NCBI GenBank assembly: GCA_947496215.1
Contig: CANMCF010000012.1
Span: 62,001-126,000 of the forward strand
DNA length: 64,000 nucleotides
Direction: 5' to 3'
Source: an uncultured Bizionia sp.
Lineage (GTDB): Bacteria > Bacteroidota > Bacteroidia > Flavobacteriales > Flavobacteriaceae
Every line of letters begins with the position of its first letter. Within the stretch, counting starts at the first letter, position 1. Below the pieces are notes generated by a model. The model made no database searches. It worked only from the letters and a program-made list of their open reading frames with translations, and had not been told where the DNA came from. A program made the translations under genes and the position numbers. Below are positions 44,375 through 52,948 of the stretch, piece by piece.

Positions 44375-44830
44375 TTATTTTTTATTATATTCATCAGTAT
44401 GTATTAACTTATGCATCACTGGAGCAATGTTTTTAGGAATATCTTCTTTCCATTTATCAGACGTAATACTAGCCATAGCCTCAGCGTCTTTCCCCATTTT
44501 TATGAAAGTTGGGATAGCTCTAACTGAATGACTTATTGCTAAATCTTCATTATCATCTACGTTTATCTTAATTAAAACTGTGTTCTTAAATGTTTCTTTT
44601 AGTAATTTACTCTTTAAAGATTTAGAAAATCTCTTACAAGGTGCACACCAATCTGCATAAAAATAAACTATTGGGGTCTTTGATTTTCCAATCTGTTTAT
44701 TTACCAGTTCGGTTAATGTATAATTACTTTTTACCTTACTAAATTCTATTACTTCCACTCCTTTTGCTTTATCAAATGATAAAAACATAAAAAACGATAA
44801 GCTTAAAATTATCGCAACGACTTTTCTCAT
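44375..44830 (-). CDS. Exported thioredoxin-family protein
   Basis: 151 residues. Signal sequence (about 1-23) and a thioredoxin domain: YADWCAPC with Cys62 and Cys65, and cis-Pro in RAIPTFIK. A periplasmic disulfide reductase or thiol oxidoreductase is likely. It lies between the STAS-like gene (16 bases upstream) and rnz, in a run otherwise about nucleotide and RNA metabolism; no functional link is evident. Confidence 0.9.
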   Translation of the reverse strand: MRKVVAIILSLSFFMFLSFDKAKGVEVIEFSKVKSNYTLTELVNKQIGKSKTPIVYFYADWCAPCKRFSKSLKSKLLKETFKNTVLIKINVDDNEDLAISHSVRAIPTFIKMGKDAEAMASITSDKWKEDIPKNIAPVMHKLIHTDEYNKK

Positions 44831-44846
44831 AATATAAATATTATTT

Positions 44847-45179
44847 TTATAGGCCTAAATCACGTTCCATTTCCTCCATTTCGATGATGTCATAAGCTTC
44901 TTTTAAAGTCGGCACGACGACTATCTCATCTGGAGTTTCACTTAAATTCGTGTTTGATGTCACCAACACAAAAGACAAGTTGTTACCTCTATGGGTATTG
45001 GAAACTTGAAGGAATTCAACAATGTTTTCCAAACTAATTGCCCCCAAAGAGCTTAGGTTTACAATTATATTGTCTCTTTTGAATTTTGGATATAATGCTT
45101 CTATTTTTTTAACTAATTCTACAATAGTAGCTTTCTCTTGCGTTATTATGGAAATGTTTCCGTCTTTGTCTAAAATCAT
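44847..45179 (-). CDS. STAS-like small protein
   Basis: 110 residues. The layout resembles STAS/anti-sigma antagonist proteins: strand, helix, INVNLSSLGAISLENI-like strand with a Ser-Leu-Gly, then NLSFVLVTSN and a C-terminal helix. The phospho-acceptor Ser of SpoIIAA-like proteins may correspond to Ser53 or Ser54, but no kinase gene is nearby. It starts 3 bases after the pyrB stop, so it is co-transcribed. In flavobacteria this short gene commonly sits beside rnz, by recall. Function unknown. Confidence 0.75.
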   Translation of the reverse strand: MILDKDGNISIITQEKATIVELVKKIEALYPKFKRDNIIVNLSSLGAISLENIVEFLQVSNTHRGNNLSFVLVTSNTNLSETPDEIVVVPTLKEAYDIIEMEEMERDLGL

Positions 45180-45182
45180 AAT

Positions 45183-46112
45183 CTATTGTTTTATTTTTGA
45201 AGCAAGCAAATAAATTACTGCCATCCTGACTGCCACACCATTTTGTACTTGATCTAAAATTATGGCTTGCTTAGAATCTGCTACATCACTGGTAATCTCG
45301 ACACCTCTGTTTATAGGTCCTGGGTGCATAATGGTTATTTCCTTATCCAATGAGTCTAATAATTCCTTGTTCACTCCAAACTGTTGTGTATATTCTCTGG
45401 TCGATGGAAAGTAACTAATATCCATCCTTTCATTCTGTACGCGTAACATATTCGCCACATCGCACCAATTAAGTGCTTTTCTTAAATTGGTTTCAACCTT
45501 CACACCCAATTTGTCTATATACTTTGGTATTAATGTCTTTGGTCCACATACCATAACATTAGCACCTTGCAATTTAAGTGCGTAGATATTGGACAATGCT
45601 ACTCTACTATGTAAAACATCACCTACGATTACTACATTTTTTCCGCCAACATCTCCCAATCGCTCTCTTATGGAATAAGAATCCAACAATGCTTGTGTAG
45701 GATGCTCATGTGCTCCATCTCCTGCATTTATTATGTTTGCATTCACATGCTTGGATAAAAATACTCCCGCTCCGGGGTTGGGATGACGCATTACCACCAT
45801 ATCCACTTTCATGGATAGTATGTTGTTTACCGTATCTATCAGGGTTTCTCCCTTTTTTACTGATGATTGTCCTGCTGAGAAGTTAATGACATCTGCCGAC
45901 AAACGTTTCTCTGCCAATTCGAAAGAGAGTTTTGTTCTTGTGGAATTTTCGAAAAACAGATTGGCTATGGTAATGTCCCTTAGTGAAGGTACTTTCTTTA
46001 TCGGTCTGTTTATGACTTCTTTAAAATGATCGGCAGTTTCAAAAATAAGTTGAATGTCTTTTTTTTGAAGGTATTTTATTCCCAATAAGTGATTTACACT
46101 TAATTCGCTCAT
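45183..46112 (-). CDS. pyrB: Aspartate carbamoyltransferase
   Basis: 309 residues. Carbamoyl-phosphate loop FENSTRTKLSFE near 53-64, MRHPNPGAG region, HPTQALLDSYSIRE near 141-154, aspartate-binding FPSTREYTQQFG and HPGPINRGVEI near 265-275. Second step of pyrimidine synthesis. The gene is 108 bases downstream of pyrR; in Bacteroidota PyrR-B pairs are usual. No PyrI-like regulatory subunit is seen. Confidence 0.97.
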   Translation of the reverse strand: MSELSVNHLLGIKYLQKKDIQLIFETADHFKEVINRPIKKVPSLRDITIANLFFENSTRTKLSFELAEKRLSADVINFSAGQSSVKKGETLIDTVNNILSMKVDMVVMRHPNPGAGVFLSKHVNANIINAGDGAHEHPTQALLDSYSIRERLGDVGGKNVVIVGDVLHSRVALSNIYALKLQGANVMVCGPKTLIPKYIDKLGVKVETNLRKALNWCDVANMLRVQNERMDISYFPSTREYTQQFGVNKELLDSLDKEITIMHPGPINRGVEITSDVADSKQAIILDQVQNGVAVRMAVIYLLASKIKQ

Positions 46113-46220
46113 CTTTTTTAGTATTCTATTGGCTTGGTTTACTTGGCAATCCTAAGCTGCCGTATTCCGTCGCCAGTTATTGTTTCTGTTTAGATTCGAG
46201 TTGGTAAAATCTCGTTTTTC

Positions 46221-46760
46221 TTAATTGTTGACTAAATAGACGCTGTCTTCTCCTTCGTTCTCCTCCCAATTCACTTTTACCTTTTCTTCATTGATGGCAT
46301 CTACTTGTCGTCCTCTATAATCCGGCTGTATTGGCAAGTGCCTGCTAAATCGTCTATCTATTAGCGTAAGCAATTCTATTTCCTTGGGTCTTCCAAAGGA
46401 TTGAATTGCAGTTAGGGCAGCTCTGATACTTCTTCCTGTGTACAGTACATCATCTATGAAAACTACATTCTTGTTTTCGACTTGAAAGTTTATTTCGGTG
46501 GTGTTGGCTTCCAATATCTTTTCTCCTCGACGAAAATCATCACGGTAAAAGGTAATGTCCAAATGTCCGAGTTGTAAATCCTTGATTTGATATTCTTCTT
46601 TCAGCATTTCTGCCAAACGGTCCGCCAAATATTTGCCTCTAGGTTGAATACCAATTAGAACAGTGTTGGAAAAGTCGTTGTGATTTTCAATAAGTTGACA
46701 AGCCAATCTATGTAGAATGATGTTTACCTCTGTTGCGTTAAGTAACACTTTTTGACTCAT
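46221..46760 (-). CDS. pyrR: Bifunctional pyrimidine regulator/uracil phosphoribosyltransferase PyrR
   Basis: 179 residues from the ATG at 46760. The frame is open to 46787, but a -7 element at 46785-46792 puts the transcript start downstream of that codon. PRTase motif VVFIDDVLYTGRSIRAA holds the PRPP-binding acidic pair; LIGIQPRGKYLADRL and LLTLIDRRFSRHLPIQPDYRGR are family segments. It binds UMP and pyr mRNA in Gram-positives; in Bacteroidota the RNA role is unproven, but UPRT activity is likely. Directly upstream of pyrB. Confidence 0.94.
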   Translation of the reverse strand: MSQKVLLNATEVNIILHRLACQLIENHNDFSNTVLIGIQPRGKYLADRLAEMLKEEYQIKDLQLGHLDITFYRDDFRRGEKILEANTTEINFQVENKNVVFIDDVLYTGRSIRAALTAIQSFGRPKEIELLTLIDRRFSRHLPIQPDYRGRQVDAINEEKVKVNWEENEGEDSVYLVNN

Positions 46761-46784
46761 ATTTATCCAAACGTATTTGGTATA

Positions 46785-46792
46785 CAAAGTTA
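46785..46792 (-). promoter_or_regulatory. -7 promoter element of pyrR
   Basis: Reads TAACTTTG on the minus strand, exact TAnnTTTG match 25 bases upstream of the chosen ATG. Decides between the two pyrR starts. Confidence 0.6.
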
Positions 46793-46914
46793 GTGTAAAT
46801 ATTTAGATATAAAAAGGTGTTTTTATTTAGTGTTGCAACGATGTTTTTAGACTCCTAATTTCTAAGTCAATAAAGGTCAAAATAGAAGTTATGGGAAAAG
46901 CACCCATAAAAAAA

Positions 46915-46934
46915 GCCTCTCGATATCGAGAGGC
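46915..46934 (-). terminator. Terminator of rpsA
   Basis: A 20-bp perfect palindrome (gcctctcgat / atcgagaggc) followed by seven T on the minus strand, 48 bases after the rpsA stop. Confidence 0.85.
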
Positions 46935-46981
46935 TTCTTATAATAATTAGGATGGGATTCCTGTTTTCACAAGAATTAGAA

Positions 46982-48814
46982 TTATACTTTCCCGTCCATT
47001 TTATCTTTAAGAGCTTGTAAAGCATCATTAGCATCACCTAAAGTAGGTTTAGACTCGGCAGCTTGAGCAGCTTGCTTTTTAGCAGCAGCTTTTACGTTAG
47101 CCATTTCTTCAGCTTTAAAGATTGCAGTATGCGAAGCAACTACTCTCTTAAACTCTTTATTAAATTCGATGATTTTGAATTCAGCAGAATCTCCTTTCTT
47201 AAGTTTCTTACCATCTTCTTTTTCAAGGTGACGAGAAGGAACGAAAGCAACGATATCCTCATTGAATTCGATAGTTGCTCCTTTGTCTACAACCTCAGCA
47301 ATTTCTGCTGTGTGTGTCGTATCCAAGGCGAACTCAGTTTCATACTTGTCCCAAGGGTTTTCAGTCGTTTGTTTGTGACCTAAAGATAACTTACGTCCTT
47401 CAACATCCAACTCAAGTACTACTACTTCCAATTTATCTCCAACTGCACAGAACTCAGATGGGTGCTTGATTTTCTTGGTCCAAGATAAATCCGAGATGTA
47501 AATCAATCCATCGATACCTTCTTCCAATTCAACAAATACACCAAAGTTTGTAAAGTTACGTACAATACCTGAATGCTTAGATCCTACAGGGTATTTAGTT
47601 GTAATGTCCGTCCAAGGATCTTGAGATAATTGCTTGATACCCAATGACATCTTGCGATCTTCTCTATCCAATGTCAATACTTGTGCTTCTACTATGTCTC
47701 CAACCGATACGAAATCGTTTGCAGAACGCAAGTGAGTCGACCAAGACATTTCTGATACGTGTACCAATCCTTCAACACCTTCAGCTACTTCGATAAATGC
47801 ACCGTAATCTGCGATTACCACTACTTTACCTTTCACATTGTCTCCTACGCTTACTTCTTCGCCCAATGCATCCCATGGGTGCTTAGACAATTGTTTAAGA
47901 CCTAATTGGATTCTTGATTTGTTTTCATCGAAATCAAGGATAACTACATTCAGTTTTTGATCCAACTCGACAATCTCATTTGGATGGTTGATTCTAGACC
48001 AAGATAGATCCGTAATGTGAACCAATCCGTCAACTCCACCAAGATCGATGAATACACCGTAAGAAGTAATGTTTTTAACAACTCCTTCAAGTACTTGACC
48101 TTTTTCCAATTGACCAATGATCTCTTTCTTCTGTACTTCAATATCAGCTTCAATAAGCGCTTTATGAGATACTACTACGTTTTTGAATTCATGGTTGATT
48201 TTCACAACTTTGAATTCCATAGTTTTATTTACGTATTGATCGTAATCTCTAATTGGCTTAACATCAATTTGAGAACCAGGCAAGAATGCTTCAATTCCGA
48301 AAACATCAACGATCATACCTCCTTTGGTTCTACATTTAACGAAACCATTAACGATTTCACCTGTATCATGTGCATTGTTCACACGATCCCATGCTTTGAT
48401 TACACGTGCTTTTCTGTGAGACAACACCAATTGTCCTGTTGCATCTTCACGTACATCGATCAATACTTCAACTTTGTCACCTACCGATAAGTTCGGGTTG
48501 TAGCGAAACTCGTTCAAAGAAATGACTCCTTCAGATTTCGCGTTGATGTCGATGATGGCATCACGATCCGTAATATGAATTACTTCTCCTTCTACTACTT
48601 CATCATTTAAAGTATCTACGAAGTTTTCAGATACCAACTTTTCAAATTCCTTCAATTGAGAATCTTCTACTTCGTCAATACCTTCTTGATAATTGTGCCA
48701 GTTAAACTCAGCTAAGAATTTTTCTGGATTTGCTTGTGCTTCAGAGATTTCTGGAACGTTTACTGTTGTTGCTTCCTTAGCTTCAACTTCTGCTTGTTTT
48801 GCTTGTTCAGCCAT
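46982..48814 (-). CDS. rpsA: 30S ribosomal protein S1
   Basis: 610 residues. Six S1 RNA-binding repeats in series, recognisable from segments like [100 protein letters not shown] and a more divergent sixth. The N-terminal about 50 residues are the acidic ribosome-binding part and the C-terminal 50 are Ala/Lys rich. Delivers mRNAs to the 30S subunit; flavobacterial mRNAs often lack Shine-Dalgarno sequences and rely on S1 and other features. Own promoter (-7 at 48935-48942) and terminator. Confidence 0.97.
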   Translation of the reverse strand: [610 protein letters not shown]

Positions 48815-49451
48815 TGCAGATAATAATTTGTATCCTGTATGTTTTTGGAAAGTTTAAGCAAGTGCACACAGAAGTGTTATGTTTAAATTTATAGTATCCC
48901 TTTTCGTCTTTCCATAATTCGCTGAAAAGGAGTGCAAAAATACTATATTTTAATCATATTGCCTAATCTTAATCCAAAAAGAACACGTTTCCTGAAGTTT
49001 GATTTTCAGAGCTTTATAAAAAAACCATAGTTTATATATGAACGTTCAATTTCCTTATTGTCAACTTCACATTCAATTTTTATTGGTTTCACTCTTGGTT
49101 TTCATAACTTCAACTCATAGCATCAATAAGGCTATCATTGAGAGATAAAACTGCCTACAAAAGATTTGCATCAATACTATTTGTCATATTTAAAGATACA
49201 AATGAATTTTGAGATGCATCTCAATGTAAATGTTTGATTGTTGCTTCTTACCAACTCTTTAAGCATATTATAAATAATAATGGAAATCTCCTAATCACAA
49301 AAAAACAAGTATTTAATCGGTAAAATAAGTCGTTTTGTCGTTATTATTTTGTTTTTTTTTGAATTTAAAATTTATGAAAGTTGAATTTGATTTATAAATC
49401 ACTATCTTTAAAATATTAAGATTAACATTAAAAAAAACAAATTTTATTATT
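48815..49451. other. 637-base gap between rpsA and the BON-LysM gene
   Basis: No gene. Contains the divergent promoters of the two flanking genes; the rest is AT-rich without clear repeats. Confidence 0.5.
48935..48942 (-). promoter_or_regulatory. -7 promoter element of rpsA
   Basis: Reads TATTTTTG on the minus strand, exact TAnnTTTG match, 120 bases before the rpsA ATG, leaving a leader of about 115 bases long enough for feedback control. Confidence 0.5.
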
Positions 49452-49832
49452 ATGAGCGTTAGAGAAAAGTATCAAACCGTACTTAGTTTAGGAGAGTCGT
49501 TAAATATCCAAAATGGAGATGTAACTGAAGAGAATGGTGTGTTAAAAGTTGTAGGAACTGCCAATACACAATATGAAAAGAACCTACTATGGAATGCAAT
49601 TAAAACTGCCGGAGGCGAAGAGCCATCGGACATAATGGCTGACATAAAGGTTGCTGATGAAAGCATATACCACAGACATACAGTCTCTAGTGGAGAAACC
49701 TTAGGTAAGATCGCTGCTCATTATTATGGAAGTGCTTCCAAGTATAAAGTTATTTTTGAAGCCAATACTGATGTTTTAAAGAATCCAGATGTTATTCATC
49801 CAGATCAAGAACTTGTCATTCCCAACTTATAG
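49452..49832 (+). CDS. BON-LysM protein (Kbp/YgaU-like)
   Basis: 126 residues with no signal peptide. An N-terminal BON-like part (about 5-70: IQNGDVTEENGVLKVVGTA ... ILWNAIKTAGG) and a C-terminal LysM (about 75-126: HTVSSGETLGKIAAHYYGSASKYKVIFEANTDVLKNPDVIHPDQELVIPNL). The same two-domain layout is found in E. coli Kbp (YgaU), a cytoplasmic K+ sensor. The match of domain order and length is good, so a K+-binding role is a reasonable hypothesis. Single gene with its own terminator. Confidence 0.9.
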   Translation: MSVREKYQTVLSLGESLNIQNGDVTEENGVLKVVGTANTQYEKNLLWNAIKTAGGEEPSDIMADIKVADESIYHRHTVSSGETLGKIAAHYYGSASKYKVIFEANTDVLKNPDVIHPDQELVIPNL

Positions 49833-49853
49833 TAAGATACAATATAAACAAGG

Positions 49854-49881
49854 AAAAGCGAATCATAAATGATTCGCTTTT
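49854..49881 (+). terminator. Terminator of the BON-LysM gene
   Basis: A 12-bp stem (49854-49865 with 49870-49881), 4-base loop, T-run after it on the plus strand, 22 bases after the stop. Confidence 0.9.
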
Positions 49882-49928
49882 TTTCATCATACAATCTCAG
49901 TTTATCAATTAACTCCTTCTGGCAACTG

Positions 49929-50480
49929 CTAAACAAATACATAAGTAGATGTAGGCGGTCCTCCAAACACGGAATCTGATGGGTTATTGAAAATATTGCT
50001 TCTTATTTGTAACACACTACTGCCAGCTCCTGGGTATATCGTCGCCCCATCCAAATTAATGTCTGTATCATAAACGCGCCACCGGTAACCTCCAAATACA
50101 GAATTATCCGGATCATTCAAGACTCGATTATGTATTGATGGTATACCTGAAAAAGCATCTGAGTAGTTTATACGTCCATTTCCATTGGTATCTCCTCACC
50201 ATATGGCAACTAAGTCACTAGACATCCATATATGTAAAATCCGAAATGTCCTTTTTCTTGTAACCTATTTCACTTTGCAACATTTCATTTTTGAATTCTC
50301 CGAACCTATTGCGTATGGTATTTCAACTTCAAGGCTATCGTTTTTTGTAAAAAAGGAATCTGAAAAAAGAGGGATCTGAATAATAGTTATGTTTTCAATT
50401 AAGGAAACTTTAAACCAAATAACGTTCAAGTCTTATTCTGTAGGAAAAACAATTGGTCTTCCCCTTTTATTGAGGTGTAA
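49929..50480 (-). pseudogene. Broken C-terminal part of a secreted T9SS-type protein
   Basis: On the minus strand, 63 codons from 50120 read as two repeats of a dockerin-like calcium pattern (DTDINLDGATIYPGAGSS and a VFGG-bearing tail). The same frame continues upstream with GDTNGNGRINYSDAF until an in-frame TGA at about 50195, exactly where the preceding LVAIW should join. Further upstream, readable stretches in shifted frames (for example SLEVEIPYAIGSEN) show frameshifts. Such repeats end many large flavobacterial extracellular proteins. No start, no signal peptide and no recognisable sorting domain remain. Limits are approximate. Confidence 0.65.
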
Positions 50481-50503
50481 ACATTAATTCCATCAAAAAT
50501 ATG

Positions 50504-51208
50504 TTACTGTTCCAAATCCTTCAATTTGTTCTGAGACAAAAGAAGCACTTTTTCAAATTGTGTCTCCAAAGTCAAATCGGAATTGTCAATCTCTATGGCA
50601 TCTTCAGCTTTGCGAAGCGGTGAATCCTCTCTATGAGAATCTATGTAATCTCGCTCTTGCACATTTCTCAAGACATCTTCGTAAGCAACTACATCTCCCC
50701 TTCCTATCAATTCATCAAATCTCCTTGTTGCTCTTTTTTCCGCAGATGCAGTCATAAACAACTTTAATTCTGCGTAAGGAAACACAACGGTTCCGATGTC
50801 TCGACCATCCATTACCACTCCTTTGTCTTTTCCCATTTGCTGTTGCTGTTTCACCAATTGATATCTTACTTCTGGTATGGCAGCAACCTTACTTACAAAA
50901 CTTGACACTTTCAACGTACGAATTTCCTTCTCGATGTTCTCTCCATTCAAGTATACTTCAGCAAAGCCCAATTCAGAATTGAATTTGAAACTTATGACTA
51001 TATCATTCAACTTGGTAACTAAACCTAAAACATCAAAATGCTCTTTGTCTATCAAGCCATTTTGCATGGCAAACAATGTCACTGCACGATACATTGCTCC
51101 TGTATCTACATAAATGTATCCCAGATGCTTTGCCAATTGCTTAGCAATTGTACTTTTTCCTGTTGAGGAAAACCCGTCTATGGCTATGGTTATCTTTTGC
51201 ACTGTCAT
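50504..51208 (-). CDS. cmk: Cytidylate kinase
   Basis: 234 residues. P-loop GFSSTGKSTIAKQL near 12-25, DTGAMYRAVTL near 36-46, the CMP-binding VVMDGRDIGTVVFP near 131-144 and FMTASAEKRATRRFDEL with the LID arginines. Phosphorylates CMP and dCMP. The gap to porQ on the 5' side is 116 bases; the cmk-porQ pair is widespread in flavobacteria by recall. A pseudogene lies downstream. Confidence 0.97.
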   Translation of the reverse strand: MTVQKITIAIDGFSSTGKSTIAKQLAKHLGYIYVDTGAMYRAVTLFAMQNGLIDKEHFDVLGLVTKLNDIVISFKFNSELGFAEVYLNGENIEKEIRTLKVSSFVSKVAAIPEVRYQLVKQQQQMGKDKGVVMDGRDIGTVVFPYAELKLFMTASAEKRATRRFDELIGRGDVVAYEDVLRNVQERDYIDSHREDSPLRKAEDAIEIDNSDLTLETQFEKVLLLSQNKLKDLEQ

Positions 51209-51223
51209 GAATTCTTTAGGCTA

Positions 51224-51231
51224 CAAAAATA
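51224..51231 (-). promoter_or_regulatory. -7 promoter element of cmk
   Basis: Reads TATTTTTG on the minus strand, an exact match 16 bases upstream of the cmk ATG. Confidence 0.45.
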
Positions 51232-51324
51232 CTTATATTTTTTTTGAGTAAACTGTTGTTTGCTATTTCTGTTATTGTTGCGAACTAGAATTTTGAATAA
51301 ACGAGATTCCATCAAAAGAAGGCT

Positions 51325-52344
51325 TTACCTCAAATCTATCTGCAATCCAAAGAAGCTTGAATTCGCAGCTCCACTATATTTTGCGTGGGTGTAACTGAAA
51401 CGTGTTTTATTGAGCTTGATGGAAAAACCAACAGACAGACCTGAAAAGTTTCTTTGATCTTCTATTCGAAGTTCTTCCGCCCTCCTGAAGTTGTACCCCA
51501 ACCTTATGTTGAATCCTTTGTCTGGGAATAATTCAGCACCAAGAATCGTATGTCGTATCACATTCCCCAAGAAACCAACTTTTTCCTGTGTTTGGTTACC
51601 TTCCAAATCTGTCAATGCTCTAGCTGGATTAGGCTTAGCTATTGGCCATTGTTGTAAATTCTCGAATGTCAAGTGCCAACGCAACGGTATGTTTTCCAGA
51701 GTTTGTGATAAACCTATATCTATTTCCAACGGTAAGGATTCCCTACGACCTGCATAGGTAGTTATTTGTGTTCCTAGATTCCTAACGACTATGGTGCCTT
51801 GAAATTCCAATCTCTCATCTATGTATAACAAACCTAGATCTGTGGCTACCCCAAATGAACTGTATTGCTCCAACGTGGATGTAATGAATTTGGCATTGGC
51901 TCCAAAATAAAAATCCGAATATCCTATCTGCACGGCATAACCAAAGGACAAGGCAGCTTCCTTCCCTGTGAAACTTGTGGTTTCTACTCCGTTTTCGTCA
52001 TAACCATCGAAAGAGCCATAATCTACATAGGTCAAGCCTCCATGAAAGGTTTGCCTTCGTCTATCCCAAGTATATGCATAAGCACCTGTACCGTAAGATA
52101 TACCACCCAAATAGCTGGAATAGTTCAAGGCCAATTGGTTGTCCATTTCCACATTTATGGTAGATGGATTGTAAAGTGCCTGCGTAACGTCGTAGTCCAC
52201 ATTGGTCAAAACCTTACCTCCCAAAGCAGCTTGCCTAGGAGAGGAAACCAAATTTAAAAACTGATATGTGGATTGCCCTCCAAGTTGTGCTAAACAATAG
52301 GAGCTAAATAAAAGACAAGCAAATAGGGCATTTTTTTTAATCAT
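51325..52344 (-). CDS. porQ: Type IX secretion system protein PorQ
   Basis: 339 residues. Signal peptide 1-19, then a PorV/FadL-like barrel: STYQFLNLVSSPRQAALGGKVL at the start of the mature part is typical of PorQ. Later strands include ALYNPSTI and SFGYAVQIGYSDFYFGANAKFI, and the end is GLSVGFSIKLNKTRFSYTHAKYSG with a terminal LQIDLR. PorQ belongs to the attachment complex that links T9SS cargo to the surface. Together with the adhesin operon at 31077 it confirms that this organism has a working T9SS. Lies between cmk and the LysM-lon pair. Confidence 0.93.
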   Translation of the reverse strand: MIKKNALFACLLFSSYCLAQLGGQSTYQFLNLVSSPRQAALGGKVLTNVDYDVTQALYNPSTINVEMDNQLALNYSSYLGGISYGTGAYAYTWDRRRQTFHGGLTYVDYGSFDGYDENGVETTSFTGKEAALSFGYAVQIGYSDFYFGANAKFITSTLEQYSSFGVATDLGLLYIDERLEFQGTIVVRNLGTQITTYAGRRESLPLEIDIGLSQTLENIPLRWHLTFENLQQWPIAKPNPARALTDLEGNQTQEKVGFLGNVIRHTILGAELFPDKGFNIRLGYNFRRAEELRIEDQRNFSGLSVGFSIKLNKTRFSYTHAKYSGAANSSFFGLQIDLR

Positions 52345-52420
52345 AAAGTTGCAAAGTAACTAAATCTATTTTAGAACGACTAGAAGTACTTTTTATTTTT
52401 TCAGACCAGCTTTTTATATG

Positions 52421-52948
52421 CTATTTCAAGATTAAACTATCCCCTATTTTGATTGTATTGGATTCCAAATTGTTTAGGTTCTTCAACTCGGATACAGTCG
52501 TATTGCTTTCTTTTGCTATCCTATATAAGGTTTGCCCTTTTCTTACAACCCAATATTTTCTTTCTTTTAAAAACTTATTTTCGGCATAACCTATTTTAAG
52601 TTCTTGCCCTACTTTAAGAATATTGCTACTCAATCCATTGAGTTCTTTAATGTTTGCAATGCTTATTCCATATCGTTTGGATATCGCGTAAAAGGTTTCT
52701 CCTTTTCCTACAATATGAATCTCATCATTCACATTCCCTACAACTGTCTTCGTTTCTATATTTTGTACAGCTGAATCACCATTGCCTTTGGTAAACTTAT
52801 ACTTTCCTGTCTTGGTAGACAATTTTGCCGGTTTTCCATCAATGACCACGTCCACATAATCATTTGTTTCTTGAGCCGAGACGGAAATAACTAAAAGCAA
52901 TGATAAAACAGCTATTGTTTTTTTATATGCATTAAAGCGTTTTTGCAT
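52421..52948 (-). CDS. Secreted protein with two LysM domains
   Basis: 175 residues. N-terminal signal segment (about 8-25), then two LysM domains: [29 protein letters not shown]... and [29 protein letters not shown]..., the C-terminus ending just after the second. Probably binds peptidoglycan in the periplasm. Its start lies within the last 17 bases of the lon coding region, so the two are translationally coupled, which is a conserved arrangement in flavobacteria by recall. Confidence 0.9.
   Translation of the reverse strand: MQKRFNAYKKTIAVLSLLLVISVSAQETNDYVDVVIDGKPAKLSTKTGKYKFTKGNGDSAVQNIETKTVVGNVNDEIHIVGKGETFYAISKRYGISIANIKELNGLSSNILKVGQELKIGYAENKFLKERKYWVVRKGQTLYRIAKESNTTVSELKNLNNLESNTIKIGDSLILK

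Noticed and set aside
46113-46220. Possible PyrR-responsive attenuator between pyrR and pyrB
   Set aside because: No convincing terminator/antiterminator pair could be drawn by eye in the 108 bases.
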